NCBI RefSeq assembly: GCF_041080815.1
Contig: NZ_CP160205.1
Span: 4,402,001 to 4,466,000, forward strand
Direction: 5' to 3'
Length of the DNA: 64,000 nt
DNA from: Mucilaginibacter yixingensis
GTDB taxonomy: Bacteria > Bacteroidota > Bacteroidia > Sphingobacteriales > Sphingobacteriaceae
In this document: positions 1 through 8,468 of the stretch, piece after piece
Layout: each line of letters opens with the position of its first letter
Position numbering within the stretch: position 1 is the stretch's first letter
Position numbers and translations under genes: made by a program
The notes under the pieces: generated by a model
What the model saw: only the letters and a program-made list of their open reading frames with translations
What the model was told of the DNA's origin: nothing
Database searches by the model: none

Positions 1-2
1 GC

Positions 3-314
3 ACCGCCATCAACTATGCAGGCGGCAATGCCAAACACGTCTTTGTTATTTCCATCCCCGACTGGGGTGTTACTCCTTATGCTGATGGCCGTGACCGTGC
101 GACTATTGGTAAAGAGATCGACGCCTACAACACCATCAATCGGCAGGAAAGCCTGAAAGCCGGCGTCAATTATTGCAACATTACGCCTGTCTCGCGGCAG
201 GTTCCCGGCAATCCATCATTAGTGGCTGAAGATGGCTTGCATCCATCGGGAGAAATGTACAGGCTTTGGGTAGAGCCGTTGGAACCAATCGTTCGGTCAG
301 TCGTTGGCCATTAG
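3..314 (+). CDS. SGNH/GDSL-type hydrolase, C-terminal fragment
   Basis: The open frame enters from the left edge and ends at TAG; about 103 residues are visible. It contains a central strand (HVFVISIPDWG) and, near the end, DGLHPSGEMY, which fits block V of SGNH hydrolases, where D-x-x-H supplies two members of the catalytic triad. The Ser block would lie outside the window. SGNH enzymes are esterases or lipases acting on acyl or acetyl esters; the substrate cannot be told from this piece. The final residues (VRSVVGH) run into an A/T-rich word repeat, so the C-terminus may have been extended by it. The family call is fairly safe. Confidence 0.75.
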   Translation, partial: TAINYAGGNAKHVFVISIPDWGVTPYADGRDRATIGKEIDAYNTINRQESLKAGVNYCNITPVSRQVPGNPSLVAEDGLHPSGEMYRLWVEPLEPIVRSVVGH

Positions 315-329
315 TCATTTCACTGCGCT

Positions 330-396
330 GTCATTGGTCAATTTGCATCGGTCACTGCGATAAAATATTAATGACAATTCACTATTGACCAATGAC
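330..396. repeat. Inverted repeat in ATTAGTGATTAG-type word repeat
   Basis: A perfect 13-bp inverted repeat (GTCATTGGTCAAT at 330-342, ATTGACCAATGAC at 384-396) sits in a tract of degenerate words such as CACTAATCACTA. Similar word tracts occur at 10566-10708 and 22466-22540, each just upstream of a gene start. Function unknown. Confidence 0.6.
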
Positions 397-410
397 CATC
401 CACTAATCAC

Positions 411-418
411 TATCTTTG
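411..418 (+). promoter_or_regulatory. -7 box TATCTTTG, near-leaderless start
   Basis: TATCTTTG matches the Bacteroidota -7 consensus TAnnTTTG and lies only 4 nt before the ATG of the aminotransferase gene. The transcript would begin almost at the start codon. Confidence 0.6.
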
Positions 419-422
419 CGCC

Positions 423-1613
423 ATGCTTACTCTCCGTCAACTTTTTCTGGCCAATAATGCACAAACCACCAATTTCCCGCTGCTACTAGAGTTTGAGCGG
501 GCCGAAGGCGTTTATATGTATGATGCCGAAGGGAAGGCGTTTATCGATCTTATTTCGGGCATCGGCGTAAGCAATACCGGGCACCGGCATCCAAAAGTTA
601 TCGGAGCTTTAAAAGACCAACTGGATAAATACCTGCACCTGATGGTGTATGGCGAGTACGTGCAAACTCCACAGGTAAAATTTGCCGAGAAGCTAGTGAG
701 TTTGCTGCCGCAAAACCTGGAATCGGTTTACTTTGTAAGTTCAGGCGCCGAGGCGGTAGAAGGAGCCATTAAACTGGCCAAACGTTATTCCGGCCGGGCT
801 AATGTGCTGGCCTGCAAAAACTCGTATCATGGCAGCACCCAGGGCGCTTTGAGCGTAATGGGCAATGAAGAATACAAGCAGACCTATCGTCCGTTACTAC
901 CTGGTGTTGGCTTTATTGAGTTTAACAACATGGCCAATCTGCAATTGATTGGCGACGATACGGCCTGCATCATTGTAGAAACCATTCAGGGCGAGGCCGG
1001 TATTCGTGTACCGGACGTAGAGTGGATGCAAGCCCTGCGTGCGCGTTGTAATGAAACGGGCACCCTGCTGATCCTTGACGAAATTCAGGCAGGCATGGGT
1101 CGTACAGGTAAACTGTGGGCGTTTGAGCATTTTGGCATCGAGCCGGATATTTTACTATTAGCTAAAGCGTTAGGCGGTGGTATGCCGCTGGGTGCGTTCA
1201 TCAGCTCAAATGAGATTATGGGTGCACTGAAAGATAACCCGATATTGGGGCACATCACTACTTTCGGTGGTCACCCGGTATGTTGTGCAGGAGGATTGGC
1301 CTCGTTAGAGGTTTTGTTGGATGAGCAACTTATTGAAACTGTCCCCCAAAAAGAAGCGCTATTACGCGATTTATTAGTTCACCCCGCCATTAAGCAAGTA
1401 CGCGGCAAAGGCCTGATGCTGGCTGTAGAACTGGAAAATTTCGATCTGAATAAAAAGATTATTGACCGCTGCATCGCCAACGGCGTGATTACCGATTGGT
1501 TTTTGCACTGCAGCAACTCCATGCGTTTAGCCCCACCGCTGATGATTACCGAAGAACAGATCAGGGGAGCATGCGCAGTGATTTTGGAGGCGATTGGGTT
1601 TTATACTGATTAA
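423..1613 (+). CDS. Class III PLP aminotransferase (acetylornithine/ornithine aminotransferase-like)
   Basis: A 396-residue fold-type I aminotransferase of normal family length. Visible are the cofactor phosphate-binding segment SSGAEAVEGA (106-115), LILDEIQAGMGRTG (216-229; D219 would contact the PLP nitrogen) and AKALGGGMPLGA, in which K248 is the Schiff-base lysine. The family transfers amino groups from omega-amino donors (acetylornithine, ornithine, 4-aminobutyrate) to 2-oxoglutarate. No arginine biosynthesis genes are adjacent, so ArgD versus RocD or a broader transaminase cannot be decided. Agmatine and putrescine genes lie 7 kb away on the other strand, which is only suggestive. The ATG follows TATCTTTG by 4 nt. 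Confidence 0.85.
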   Translation: MLTLRQLFLANNAQTTNFPLLLEFERAEGVYMYDAEGKAFIDLISGIGVSNTGHRHPKVIGALKDQLDKYLHLMVYGEYVQTPQVKFAEKLVSLLPQNLESVYFVSSGAEAVEGAIKLAKRYSGRANVLACKNSYHGSTQGALSVMGNEEYKQTYRPLLPGVGFIEFNNMANLQLIGDDTACIIVETIQGEAGIRVPDVEWMQALRARCNETGTLLILDEIQAGMGRTGKLWAFEHFGIEPDILLLAKALGGGMPLGAFISSNEIMGALKDNPILGHITTFGGHPVCCAGGLASLEVLLDEQLIETVPQKEALLRDLLVHPAIKQVRGKGLMLAVELENFDLNKKIIDRCIANGVITDWFLHCSNSMRLAPPLMITEEQIRGACAVILEAIGFYTD

Positions 1614-1634
1614 CTTAGCGCATTCAACCCCGCT

Positions 1635-1795
1635 TGTCATTCCGAACGAACTTGCGGAGGCTGTGTATTGGCGTGAGGAGGAATCTTGTACACGCGACAT
1701 GCCATAATATTGGTTATACTCAATCAATATCGCTCGTACAAGATTTCTCTTGCGCTCCACCGCTCCTTCTTACCCTCGTGCTCATCGAAATGACA
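1635..1795. repeat. TGTCAT...ATGACA palindromic repeat (family A)
   Basis: Starts TGTCATTCCGAACGAA and ends TCATCGAAATGACA; internal TCTTGTACACG pairs with CGTACAAGAT. It fills most of the gap between the aminotransferase and the first glycosyltransferase. Confidence 0.7.
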
Positions 1796-1894
1796 AGGGA
1801 GATAAAGCCCACAACCCATCCCCCTAAAACTTTTCTTATATGCTTTATGTTGATACTTAGTGTGCCCGAAACGCGCACTTTGTGTTAACTACCT

Positions 1895-4171
1895 ATGAAA
1901 ATTGCATATATATCAACCTACCCACCGCGCGAGTGCGGTATAGCCACCTTTAACCAGAACTTGTTCCACGCGGTGTGTGCTAACTTCCCGAAGCGGGGAG
2001 ATGTGCTGCAGAACGGCTTTGTGGTGGCCCTGAATGATAACGAAAAACTGAACGAACACGAGTACCCCCGAGAGGTAAAATTTGTGATCCGGCAGGATCA
2101 TCAGAAAGATTATATCCGCGCTGCCAACTACATCAACACCAGCGATGCCGATGCAGTGATATTGGAACACGAGTTTGGCATTTATGGTGGCGAGAGCGGC
2201 ATTTACGTACTGCCGCTACTGAAACGCTTGCATAAGCCGCTAATCTCTATCCTGCACACGGTTTTGAAAGAGCCCAGCTTTGTACAAAAGATCATCATCC
2301 GCGAGCTGGCCGAACAATCGTCCAAGATTGTGGTAATGAGTCGCCGGGCCGTAGATTTTCTGACCGAGATCTACGATGTTCCGGTCGAGAAGATCCAAAT
2401 CATAGAACACGGCGTGCCCGACCTAGAAGCACCGGCCAATAACCCGGTTAAAAATCTGGCAGCATTTAAGAACCACCGGGTGCTGCTTACGTTCGGCTTA
2501 CTGAGTCGCGGCAAGGGATTGGAAACCGTAATTAAAGCGCTGCCCGAGATTGTACAGCAACACCCCGATGTGATGTATGTGGTGCTGGGCAATACACATC
2601 CGGGGGTATTGAAAAGTTCGGGCGAGGAGTATCGTGATTACCTGAAAAGTTTGGCGGCACAGCTGGGTGTAGCCAAGAATTTAACGTTTATCAACAAGTT
2701 TGTGACCGATGAGGAGCTGATAGACTACCTTACCGCAGCTGAAATTTATGTAACCCCGTATTTGAACGAGGCGCAAATCACCAGCGGCACGCTGTCTTAC
2801 GCGGTAGGCTCCGGTTCAGCAGTAGTATCGACCCCCTACTGGCATGCGCAGGAATTGCTGGAAGGTGGCCGTGGACGATTATTCAACTTCCGCGATTCTG
2901 ATCAATTGAGCAGCATCATTAACGAGTTATTGAGCGACCATGAAAAGCTGACCGAAATGAAGGAGAATTCTTACGAATACGGCCTGCACCTGCGGTGGCC
3001 CAAGGTAGGGGCCGAATATATCAAAGTGGCTCAGGAACTGACTGCAAGCTATGATTTTAGCGAGCGCTTGTTGCAAAGCAGCATTGTTGACCCGGAGATA
3101 CTACCTAAATTTAGCCTGGCCCATGTGAAGCGCTTAACGGATGATACCGGTATTGTGCAGCATGCCAAATACGGCATCCCTAATTTGAAAGAGGGCTATT
3201 GTTTGGACGATAATTCCCGCGCCCTCATTATGGCGCTGATGGCCTACCAACGTAACAAAAGCCAGGAAGCGTTCGATCTGCTGCCTATCTACCTCAGTTA
3301 TATCCATTACATGCAAACGGACGATGGTAATTTCCGCAATTTTCTGAGTTTTAACCGCATGTACCTGGACGAGGTAGGTTCCGAAGATTCCTTCGGTCGC
3401 ACCATTTGGGCACTGGGTTATTTGATTGATTGTGCAGCCAACAGCTCCTACCAGGAGTTTGCCTTTGAGTTGTTTATTAAATCTATCCCGCATTTTGACT
3501 CGTTGAAATACCTGCGCGGAATAGCCAATACCATTATCGGCGTGAGCCTGTTCCTGAAGGCTTATCCTACCGACAAAGGCATGACCGACAAACTGATCCA
3601 GATGACTAAACCGCTGGTTGATGCCTACGAGCAAACCCGTGCCGACGATTGGGAATGGTTTGAAAACGAGATGACTTATGATAACGCCATCCTGCCGCTG
3701 GCCCTGCTGCACTCGTGCCAGGTTACCGGCGACGAGCGGGTACGCGAGATTGCACTAAAAACCATGAATTTCCTGGATGAGCTTACCTTATCAAAAGGCT
3801 ATCTAAGTCCGGTAGGCAACGAGGGCTGGTACCACCGTGGCGGCGAGTTCCCGGTTTATGATCAGCAGGCTATTGAAACCATGGCCATGGTGCTCATGTA
3901 CTTCCAGGCCTACCAAACCCTGCGTGATCCGGAGTATATCGAAAAAATGTTCCTCTGCTACCGCTGGTTCCTTGGCGATAACTCTATGCGGGCACCACTC
4001 TATGACCACGAGACCAAAGGCTGTTGCGATGGCCTGCTTCCTACCGGCATTAACCGCAACCAGGGAGCAGAAAGTACACTGGCTTATTTGATATCGCACC
4101 TTACTGTGCTGCGCGCCTTTGAACTGGAATACGAGTATAATAAGAATGAGAGAGGGGTGGAAGCGGTTTGA
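1895..4171 (+). CDS. GT4 glycosyltransferase fused to a C-terminal helical domain
   Basis: A 758-residue protein. Residues 1-380 form a GT-B, GT4-type glycosyltransferase: N-terminal MKIAYISTYPPRECGIATF, hinge GLLSRGKGLE near 201-210 and a donor-site segment NEAQITSGTL near 291. The second Glu of the usual EX7E motif is not in place (E292, then L300), so this is a divergent subgroup. Residues from about 395 to the end are a separate domain with TDDTGIVQHA, CLDDNSRAL and repeated helical segments, resembling an alpha/alpha toroid of carbohydrate-active enzymes; I cannot assign its activity. A single-domain GT4 gene follows. No signal peptide, so it is cytoplasmic. Role inferred: synthesis of an exopolysaccharide, glycan or glycolipid. 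Confidence 0.8.
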   Translation: MKIAYISTYPPRECGIATFNQNLFHAVCANFPKRGDVLQNGFVVALNDNEKLNEHEYPREVKFVIRQDHQKDYIRAANYINTSDADAVILEHEFGIYGGESGIYVLPLLKRLHKPLISILHTVLKEPSFVQKIIIRELAEQSSKIVVMSRRAVDFLTEIYDVPVEKIQIIEHGVPDLEAPANNPVKNLAAFKNHRVLLTFGLLSRGKGLETVIKALPEIVQQHPDVMYVVLGNTHPGVLKSSGEEYRDYLKSLAAQLGVAKNLTFINKFVTDEELIDYLTAAEIYVTPYLNEAQITSGTLSYAVGSGSAVVSTPYWHAQELLEGGRGRLFNFRDSDQLSSIINELLSDHEKLTEMKENSYEYGLHLRWPKVGAEYIKVAQELTASYDFSERLLQSSIVDPEILPKFSLAHVKRLTDDTGIVQHAKYGIPNLKEGYCLDDNSRALIMALMAYQRNKSQEAFDLLPIYLSYIHYMQTDDGNFRNFLSFNRMYLDEVGSEDSFGRTIWALGYLIDCAANSSYQEFAFELFIKSIPHFDSLKYLRGIANTIIGVSLFLKAYPTDKGMTDKLIQMTKPLVDAYEQTRADDWEWFENEMTYDNAILPLALLHSCQVTGDERVREIALKTMNFLDELTLSKGYLSPVGNEGWYHRGGEFPVYDQQAIETMAMVLMYFQAYQTLRDPEYIEKMFLCYRWFLGDNSMRAPLYDHETKGCCDGLLPTGINRNQGAESTLAYLISHLTVLRAFELEYEYNKNERGVEAV

Positions 4172-4194
4172 GACACCTCACCCGATATCCCACT

Positions 4195-4318
4195 TGTCAT
4201 TGTGAGGAACGCGGAGGGTCAAAGCGTTGGGGGTGACGAAGCAATCTCGTCGCAGGAATAATGCATGCGACGAGATTGCTTCGCGCTCAGCCTCCCCTCT
4301 ACCCTGCTCGCAATGACA
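4195..4318. repeat. Family A palindromic repeat
   Basis: TGTCATTGTGAGGAACG at the left pairs with GCTCGCAATGACA at the right; inner GAAGCAATCTCGTCGCA pairs with TGCGACGAGATTGCTTC, a near-perfect 17-bp hairpin. It fills the gap between the two GT4 genes. Confidence 0.75.
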
Positions 4319-4337
4319 AAACGTTTAATCAACTAAC

Positions 4338-5348
4338 ATGAAACTCGCCATACTATCTCCCGTTGCCTGGCGCACACCTCCACGGCATTACGGCCCCTGG
4401 GAGCAGATTGCAAGCACCATCGCCGAAGGCATGGTGCAGAAAGGACTGGACATTACCCTTTTTGCCACGGGCGATTCTATCACCGCAGGTAAGCTGCAAT
4501 CTATCTGCGCAACCGGTTATGAGGAAGACCGCGCACAAGATGCCAAAGTATTGGAGTGTCTGCACATCAGTAACCTCATGGAGCAGGCCGATCAGTTTGA
4601 CCTGATCCATAACAATTTTGATTTCCTGCCCCTCACCTACTCGCGATTGATCAAAACACCGATAGTCACCACCATCCATGGTTTTTCATCGCCTAAGATC
4701 ATCCCGGTTTATCAGAAGTACAATGATATTGGCCATTACGTATCTATCAGCAATGCCGACCGGAGCAATCAGCTTACCTATACCGCCACCGTTTATAATG
4801 GCATCAACCCCAAAGATTTTGATTTTGTGGAGCAGCCTGATGATTACCTGCTGTACTTCGGCCGCATCCATCATGATAAAGGCTGCGCCGAGGCTATTGC
4901 AATTGCCCGCAAAACCAAAAGGCGATTGCTGATTGCCGGGATTATTCAGGATGAAAGTTATTACCGCAGTTGTGTGGAGCCAGAGCTGAATGAGCAGATT
5001 GTTTACGTAGGTCATGCCGGGCCCGAGAAACGCAAGGAACTGCTAGGCAAGGCCACCGCCCTGCTGCACCCTATCAATTTTAATGAGCCCTTTGGGATGA
5101 GTGTAGCCGAGGCTATGTTATGCGGCACGCCGGTGATTGCCTTTAACCGCGGTTCAATGCCAGAGCTGATCAATCACGAGCAGACTGGCTTTTTGGTAAG
5201 CAACGTTGACGAAGCTGTGGCTGCGGTGAATGGGCTACCAAACATCAATCGTGCTAATTGCCGCGATTGGGCAATGAGCAAATTTTCGAGCCAGAAAATG
5301 GTGGATGATTATTTTGAGGTGTATCAGCGGGTGCAGGGTTGGTTTTAG
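4338..5348 (+). CDS. Glycosyltransferase family 4 protein
   Basis: A 336-residue GT-B enzyme of normal GT4 length. The N-terminal MKLAILSPVAWRTPPRHYGPWE is typical of a subgroup common in Bacteroidota. The donor-binding half has YFGRIHHDKG near 173-182 and an intact EX7E motif (E250 and E258 in NEPFGMSVAEAM). It lacks membrane segments and should act at the inner face of the membrane, transferring a sugar from a nucleotide donor with retention. It follows the larger GT4 fusion with only a repeat between them, so both probably serve the same glycan. Acceptor and sugar cannot be read from the sequence. Confidence 0.85.
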   Translation: MKLAILSPVAWRTPPRHYGPWEQIASTIAEGMVQKGLDITLFATGDSITAGKLQSICATGYEEDRAQDAKVLECLHISNLMEQADQFDLIHNNFDFLPLTYSRLIKTPIVTTIHGFSSPKIIPVYQKYNDIGHYVSISNADRSNQLTYTATVYNGINPKDFDFVEQPDDYLLYFGRIHHDKGCAEAIAIARKTKRRLLIAGIIQDESYYRSCVEPELNEQIVYVGHAGPEKRKELLGKATALLHPINFNEPFGMSVAEAMLCGTPVIAFNRGSMPELINHEQTGFLVSNVDEAVAAVNGLPNINRANCRDWAMSKFSSQKMVDDYFEVYQRVQGWF

Positions 5349-5360
5349 CAAGTATGTAGA

Positions 5361-5480
5361 GCCTTCGCGCGCCCTTCGACAAGCTCAGGATGACACCCGG
5401 CACGCATTTTTTAAGATCCAGCGCCCTAATAAACGTGGGGAGGATGTCATGTTGAGCTCTGTCGAAACACGCGCGAAGGC
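5361..5480. repeat. Palindromic repeat with GCCTTCGCGC ends
   Basis: GCCTTCGCGCGC at the left pairs with GCGCGAAGGC at the right; next inward are CTTCGACAAGCTCAGGATGACA and TGTCATGTTGAGCTCTGTCGA. It is related to family A but carries an extra outer arm. It lies between convergent genes. Confidence 0.7.
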
Positions 5481-5498
5481 CAAAATTGACGCGCGACC

Positions 5499-6248
5499 TT
5501 ATATCCCTAACACCTGTTTCAACTTCACATAGCCCGTTTTGCTAACCGGGATTTTAGCGCCTGATTTTAGAATGGCCAGGTGCGCATCTTTCTCATACGG
5601 ATCTATACGGGTAATTTCCTGCACGCTGACAATGTAAGAGCGGTGCACGCGAACAAACCTGCCCGGATCAAGCGTTTGTTCAAAGAAACTCATGGTTTTA
5701 TTCTTGAGGAACGAACCTTCGGCCGTGTGGATGCTTACGTAATCATCATCGGCTTCCAGGTAAGTTACATCGGCAACAGGGATGATCTTTACTTTGGTGC
5801 CGGTTTTTACCACGATGCGCTCCTGCTGAGCAGTGTTGGCAGCGGCGGTTTCCAGCAACTGCTCGGTTTGCTTCTGGGCAGCGGGCGCAGCTGCCGGGGT
5901 TTGCGACAGGAATTTTTCTACCGCTTTTTGGAAACGATCTTTACTGAAAGGTTTCAGCAGATAATCAACCGCGTGCGCCTCAAAAGCTTTGATAGCATAC
6001 TCATCAAATGCAGTGGCGAAGATAACGGCCGGCGGGTTTTCTACCAGTTCCAGCATTTCAAAACCGTTTATTTTGGGCATCTGCACGTCCAGAAAAATCA
6101 GGTCGGGCTGGTGCTGCATAATGGCTTTGATGCCTTCAAAGCCGTCGCCGCACTCGGCCAATACTTCTACGCCATCAACTTCCTGCAAATACTCGCGCAC
6201 CACCAGTCGAGCCAATGGTTCATCATCAATAATTAAAACACTTTTCAT
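5499..6248 (-). CDS. LytTR-family response regulator
   Basis: A 249-residue LytR/AlgR-type regulator. The receiver domain (1-120) has acidic D8/D9, the phospho-acceptor D54 in LIFLDVQMPK, and KPF near 100. An Ala/Gln-rich linker leads to a LytTR DNA-binding domain (about 150-245; RFVRVHRSYIVSV is a hallmark segment). The start ATG overlaps the kinase stop by 4 nt (ATGA), so the two are translationally coupled. It is expected to take phosphate from the kinase and control envelope-related genes, probably including the LiaF-like gene at the head of the same operon. Confidence 0.93.
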   Translation of the reverse strand: MKSVLIIDDEPLARLVVREYLQEVDGVEVLAECGDGFEGIKAIMQHQPDLIFLDVQMPKINGFEMLELVENPPAVIFATAFDEYAIKAFEAHAVDYLLKPFSKDRFQKAVEKFLSQTPAAAPAAQKQTEQLLETAAANTAQQERIVVKTGTKVKIIPVADVTYLEADDDYVSIHTAEGSFLKNKTMSFFEQTLDPGRFVRVHRSYIVSVQEITRIDPYEKDAHLAILKSGAKIPVSKTGYVKLKQVLGI

Positions 6249-7279
6249 ATTTGCGGAACTTTGATAACGGTTGTAAAGATATTATCATTTGTAAATATTT
6301 CAACCAGATCATTACGCCCAAAAAGCAGGTAAAGGCGGCGGCGCACACCGCTCAGGCCAAAACCGGTACCGGTGCGCGGGCGAGCCGTTTGCGGGTCGTA
6401 AGGGTTTTGCACCATCAACATCAGGTAGCTGTCTTCCACCTCGCCGCGGATGCTTACTGTAACCGCCTCGGTAGTATCATACAAACCAAACTTAATGGCG
6501 TTTTCTACAATGGGCTGCAGCAATAAGGCCGGCAGCATGGCCTCGCCGCAATGCTTATCGCAACTGATTTCGGTTTGCAGGCGATGACCGAAGCGTACTT
6601 TTTCAATCTCCAGGTACAGCTGCAGGTGTGCCAGTTCTTCGGTAAGAGTGACCTGCTGTTGGTCGTCTTTCTTCAGAGTTCCGCGCAAAAAGTCAGACAA
6701 TTGATGAATCATCTGCCGGGCCTGATCTGGCTTAAAGCCAATGAGGGCGTTGATGGAGTTTAAACTATTGAACAAAAAGTGAGGTTGCAATTGCTGACGC
6801 AGATTATATAACTCGGCATCACGGGCCAGCTTTTCGGCTTCGGCTTTGCGTTTTTCGTTCTCCTTCTGGTCTTGTTGGGCATACCACACCAGGCTGATCA
6901 TAGCCATCCACCCGATGGCCAGAAAGTCTGTAAAGAAACGGATGGTGAGGGATTTGGACAAGAATGCGTCGTAAACCTTATCGCTATAAATCAGTGGCAA
7001 GATCCACCTGCAGCCGGCCGTGCAAAAAGCCGAGAGCGCCAGGCACCAGAACAGCAGGTTAATGTAGCTGCCTTTACCCGGCGTGTAATAGCGCAGGTTA
7101 TTGTTAATGAGCCAACATGCAGCCGCCAACAGAATAGCGCTGCCAACACTATCAATCAGTGCTACGTACCACTCAAAAGCAAAACTGTGTATAACATAGG
7201 TTTGCAGGGCAGCCCAAGCTACCCCGCCAACCGCAAATGCCCAACGCAATTTTGTTATTGTGAACTGTCCGTTACTCAA
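6245..7279 (-). CDS. LytS/YehU-type membrane sensor histidine kinase
   Basis: A 344-residue protein with about four transmembrane helices in residues 10-135, a short charged coiled linker and a His_kinase domain. The phospho-acceptor is H167 in QLQPHFLFNSLN, and the ATP-binding end carries LLLQPIVENAIKFG and GTGFGLSGVRRRL. There is no extracellular sensor domain, so a stimulus within or near the membrane is likely. It is the middle gene of a minus-strand operon: LiaF-like protein, kinase, regulator. Such trios are frequent in Bacteroidota; envelope stress as the signal is inference from LiaF homology. Confidence 0.92.
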   Translation of the reverse strand: MSNGQFTITKLRWAFAVGGVAWAALQTYVIHSFAFEWYVALIDSVGSAILLAAACWLINNNLRYYTPGKGSYINLLFWCLALSAFCTAGCRWILPLIYSDKVYDAFLSKSLTIRFFTDFLAIGWMAMISLVWYAQQDQKENEKRKAEAEKLARDAELYNLRQQLQPHFLFNSLNSINALIGFKPDQARQMIHQLSDFLRGTLKKDDQQQVTLTEELAHLQLYLEIEKVRFGHRLQTEISCDKHCGEAMLPALLLQPIVENAIKFGLYDTTEAVTVSIRGEVEDSYLMLMVQNPYDPQTARPRTGTGFGLSGVRRRLYLLFGRNDLVEIFTNDNIFTTVIKVPQI

Positions 7280-7320
7280 GTGTTGTTTGTTTTATAGTAT
7301 TAATAAACGATGTTATTTCA

Positions 7321-7357
7321 AACGAGAGTAAGAACTACTCTCTTGATCGAAATGACA
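7321..7357. repeat. Partial family A repeat
   Basis: A right half only: ACTACTCTCTTGATCGAAATGACA, close to the right end of the copy at 17894-18040. It contains the small hairpin GAGAGTAAGAACTACTCTC and lies between the LiaF-like gene and the kinase gene. Confidence 0.55.
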
Positions 7358-7369
7358 AATGGTTTATCC

Positions 7370-8212
7370 TTAAAAACTCCTGATATCAATACCTGCAAAT
7401 ATGGAGGTACCTTTTATTACTAATATTTTATCTGTGCTTAGCGGAACATTGGTACGGCGCTTATCATCAACGCTGGAAAACACAGCTGCTACATCAGAAA
7501 CTACCTGCCAGTGCGGCGGGATGATCATTTTAATGCCGCCAAACAGCTGCACTACCTCTATTACCACGGTGCCATTAATATCGGCCATGGTAAAATCAAG
7601 CTCGGTGCCGCCAAATATGTTTACGATCTCTCCCCCTTTAAAATCTTTAGAAAGGATGGTTTTCTTGGTACCCCCGAAAACAGATACCGCATCCAGGTAA
7701 TCATCGCTAGTGCGAAAGTTTCCGGCGCTCCAGGCTTGCCCCGCTTGCTGCTGCTGTTGTTGCGCGCCTTCGGCCGTTGCATTGGGTTCGCCGGTGTTAA
7801 ATGATCCTTGATACGGGTTGGTAAATTCGTGCTTGGTAAAGCGGTCATGAAAAGGGTTTTCATAATTATTCCAACGGCGCTTGCGGCCAACCAGGATCCA
7901 TAAACCGATGGCAATAATTATCATCGGGAAGATGGCCCTGTCCAGATGGATGTGCGGCACAATATCATCCAGCACTCCGAAACCGCCGATAATGGTTAAG
8001 ATAACCCACACCGGACTACGGAAGTTATGCCTAACGCCGAAATACAAACCCAGCACCAGCAAAAACATGTGCCCGCTGATGAGCCAATCGGGAATAAAAA
8101 AATCGAGGAGGTTTTTGAGCAGCAACAAGCAGCCCAAAACCAATATGATGAGACCGGCGAACACTTTGCCATTGCGCAGCCGGTTGTTATTATAGTTCTC
8201 TTGGATATTCAT
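7370..8212 (-). CDS. LiaF-like membrane protein (N-terminal TM bundle, C-terminal beta domain)
   Basis: 280 residues. Residues 15-110 contain four hydrophobic helices of the DUF5668/LiaF transmembrane type; a Gln/Ala-rich linker (TAEGAQQQQQQAGQAW) follows; the C-terminal 100 residues repeat beta strands with FGGTKK, IFGGTELDF and LFGGIKMIIP, as in the LiaF/YvqF C-terminal domain. In Firmicutes LiaF restrains the LiaSR two-component system until the cell wall is stressed. Here the partners downstream are LytS/LytTR-type, so a parallel job as membrane-bound modulator is inferred. Start ATG chosen for MNIQENYNNNRLRNGK, a short cytoplasmic lead into the first helix. Confidence 0.8.
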   Translation of the reverse strand: MNIQENYNNNRLRNGKVFAGLIILVLGCLLLLKNLLDFFIPDWLISGHMFLLVLGLYFGVRHNFRSPVWVILTIIGGFGVLDDIVPHIHLDRAIFPMIIIAIGLWILVGRKRRWNNYENPFHDRFTKHEFTNPYQGSFNTGEPNATAEGAQQQQQQAGQAWSAGNFRTSDDYLDAVSVFGGTKKTILSKDFKGGEIVNIFGGTELDFTMADINGTVVIEVVQLFGGIKMIIPPHWQVVSDVAAVFSSVDDKRRTNVPLSTDKILVIKGTSIFAGIDIRSF

Positions 8213-8332
8213 TTCAGTGTTTACTTAAAAAAATCTGTTTCAAAGCTAATATAATAGTACACTTATGCCAACGGATATATGGCAGGCAAGGGCAACTAAT
8301 CGGTAAACGGGGATGAATTGTCGGTGAAAATG

Positions 8333-8373
8333 TCTGAACCAGGATTCTTAGGATTTATGGGATTTACAGGATG
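8333..8373. repeat. CTGAACCAGGATT repeat (family C), short copy
   Basis: TCTGAACCAGGATTCTTAGG followed by GGGATTTACAGGATG. The same words recur at 12230-12362 and 34297-34337. It lies in the gap upstream of the LiaF-like operon. Confidence 0.6.
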
Positions 8374-8386
8374 ATAGTTATAAAGC

Positions 8387-8418
8387 AAAACTCCCATTAC
8401 CTTGTAAGATAATGGGAG
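8387..8418 (-). terminator. Terminator of the agmatine deiminase gene
   Basis: On the minus strand CTCCCATTA and TAATGGGAG form a 9-bp stem, followed by TTTTGC. It sits about 50 nt beyond the stop codon. Confidence 0.6.
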
Positions 8419-8436
8419 CAAATATTTTCGTTAAAT

Positions 8437-8468
8437 CTCCTCCCTTTCGGGGAGGCTAGGAGGGGGTT
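8437..8468. repeat. CTCCTCCC/GGGAGG repeat (family B), single copy
   Basis: CTCCTCCCTTTCGGGGAGGC followed by TAGGAGGGGG, abutting the stop codon of the agmatine deiminase gene. A larger cluster of the same family is at 26195-26425. Confidence 0.6.

Noticed and set aside
1634..1888. 84-residue frame
   Set aside because: Composed of a family A repeat; no protein features.
3134..3712. 192-residue frame on the minus strand
   Set aside because: Lies wholly inside the GT4 fusion gene in the antisense direction, with no domain.
5305..5532. 75-residue frame
   Set aside because: Overlaps the end of the GT4 gene and the palindromic repeat.
5580..6236. 218-residue plus-strand frame over the response regulator
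   Set aside because: Antisense to a clear LytTR regulator; shadow frame.
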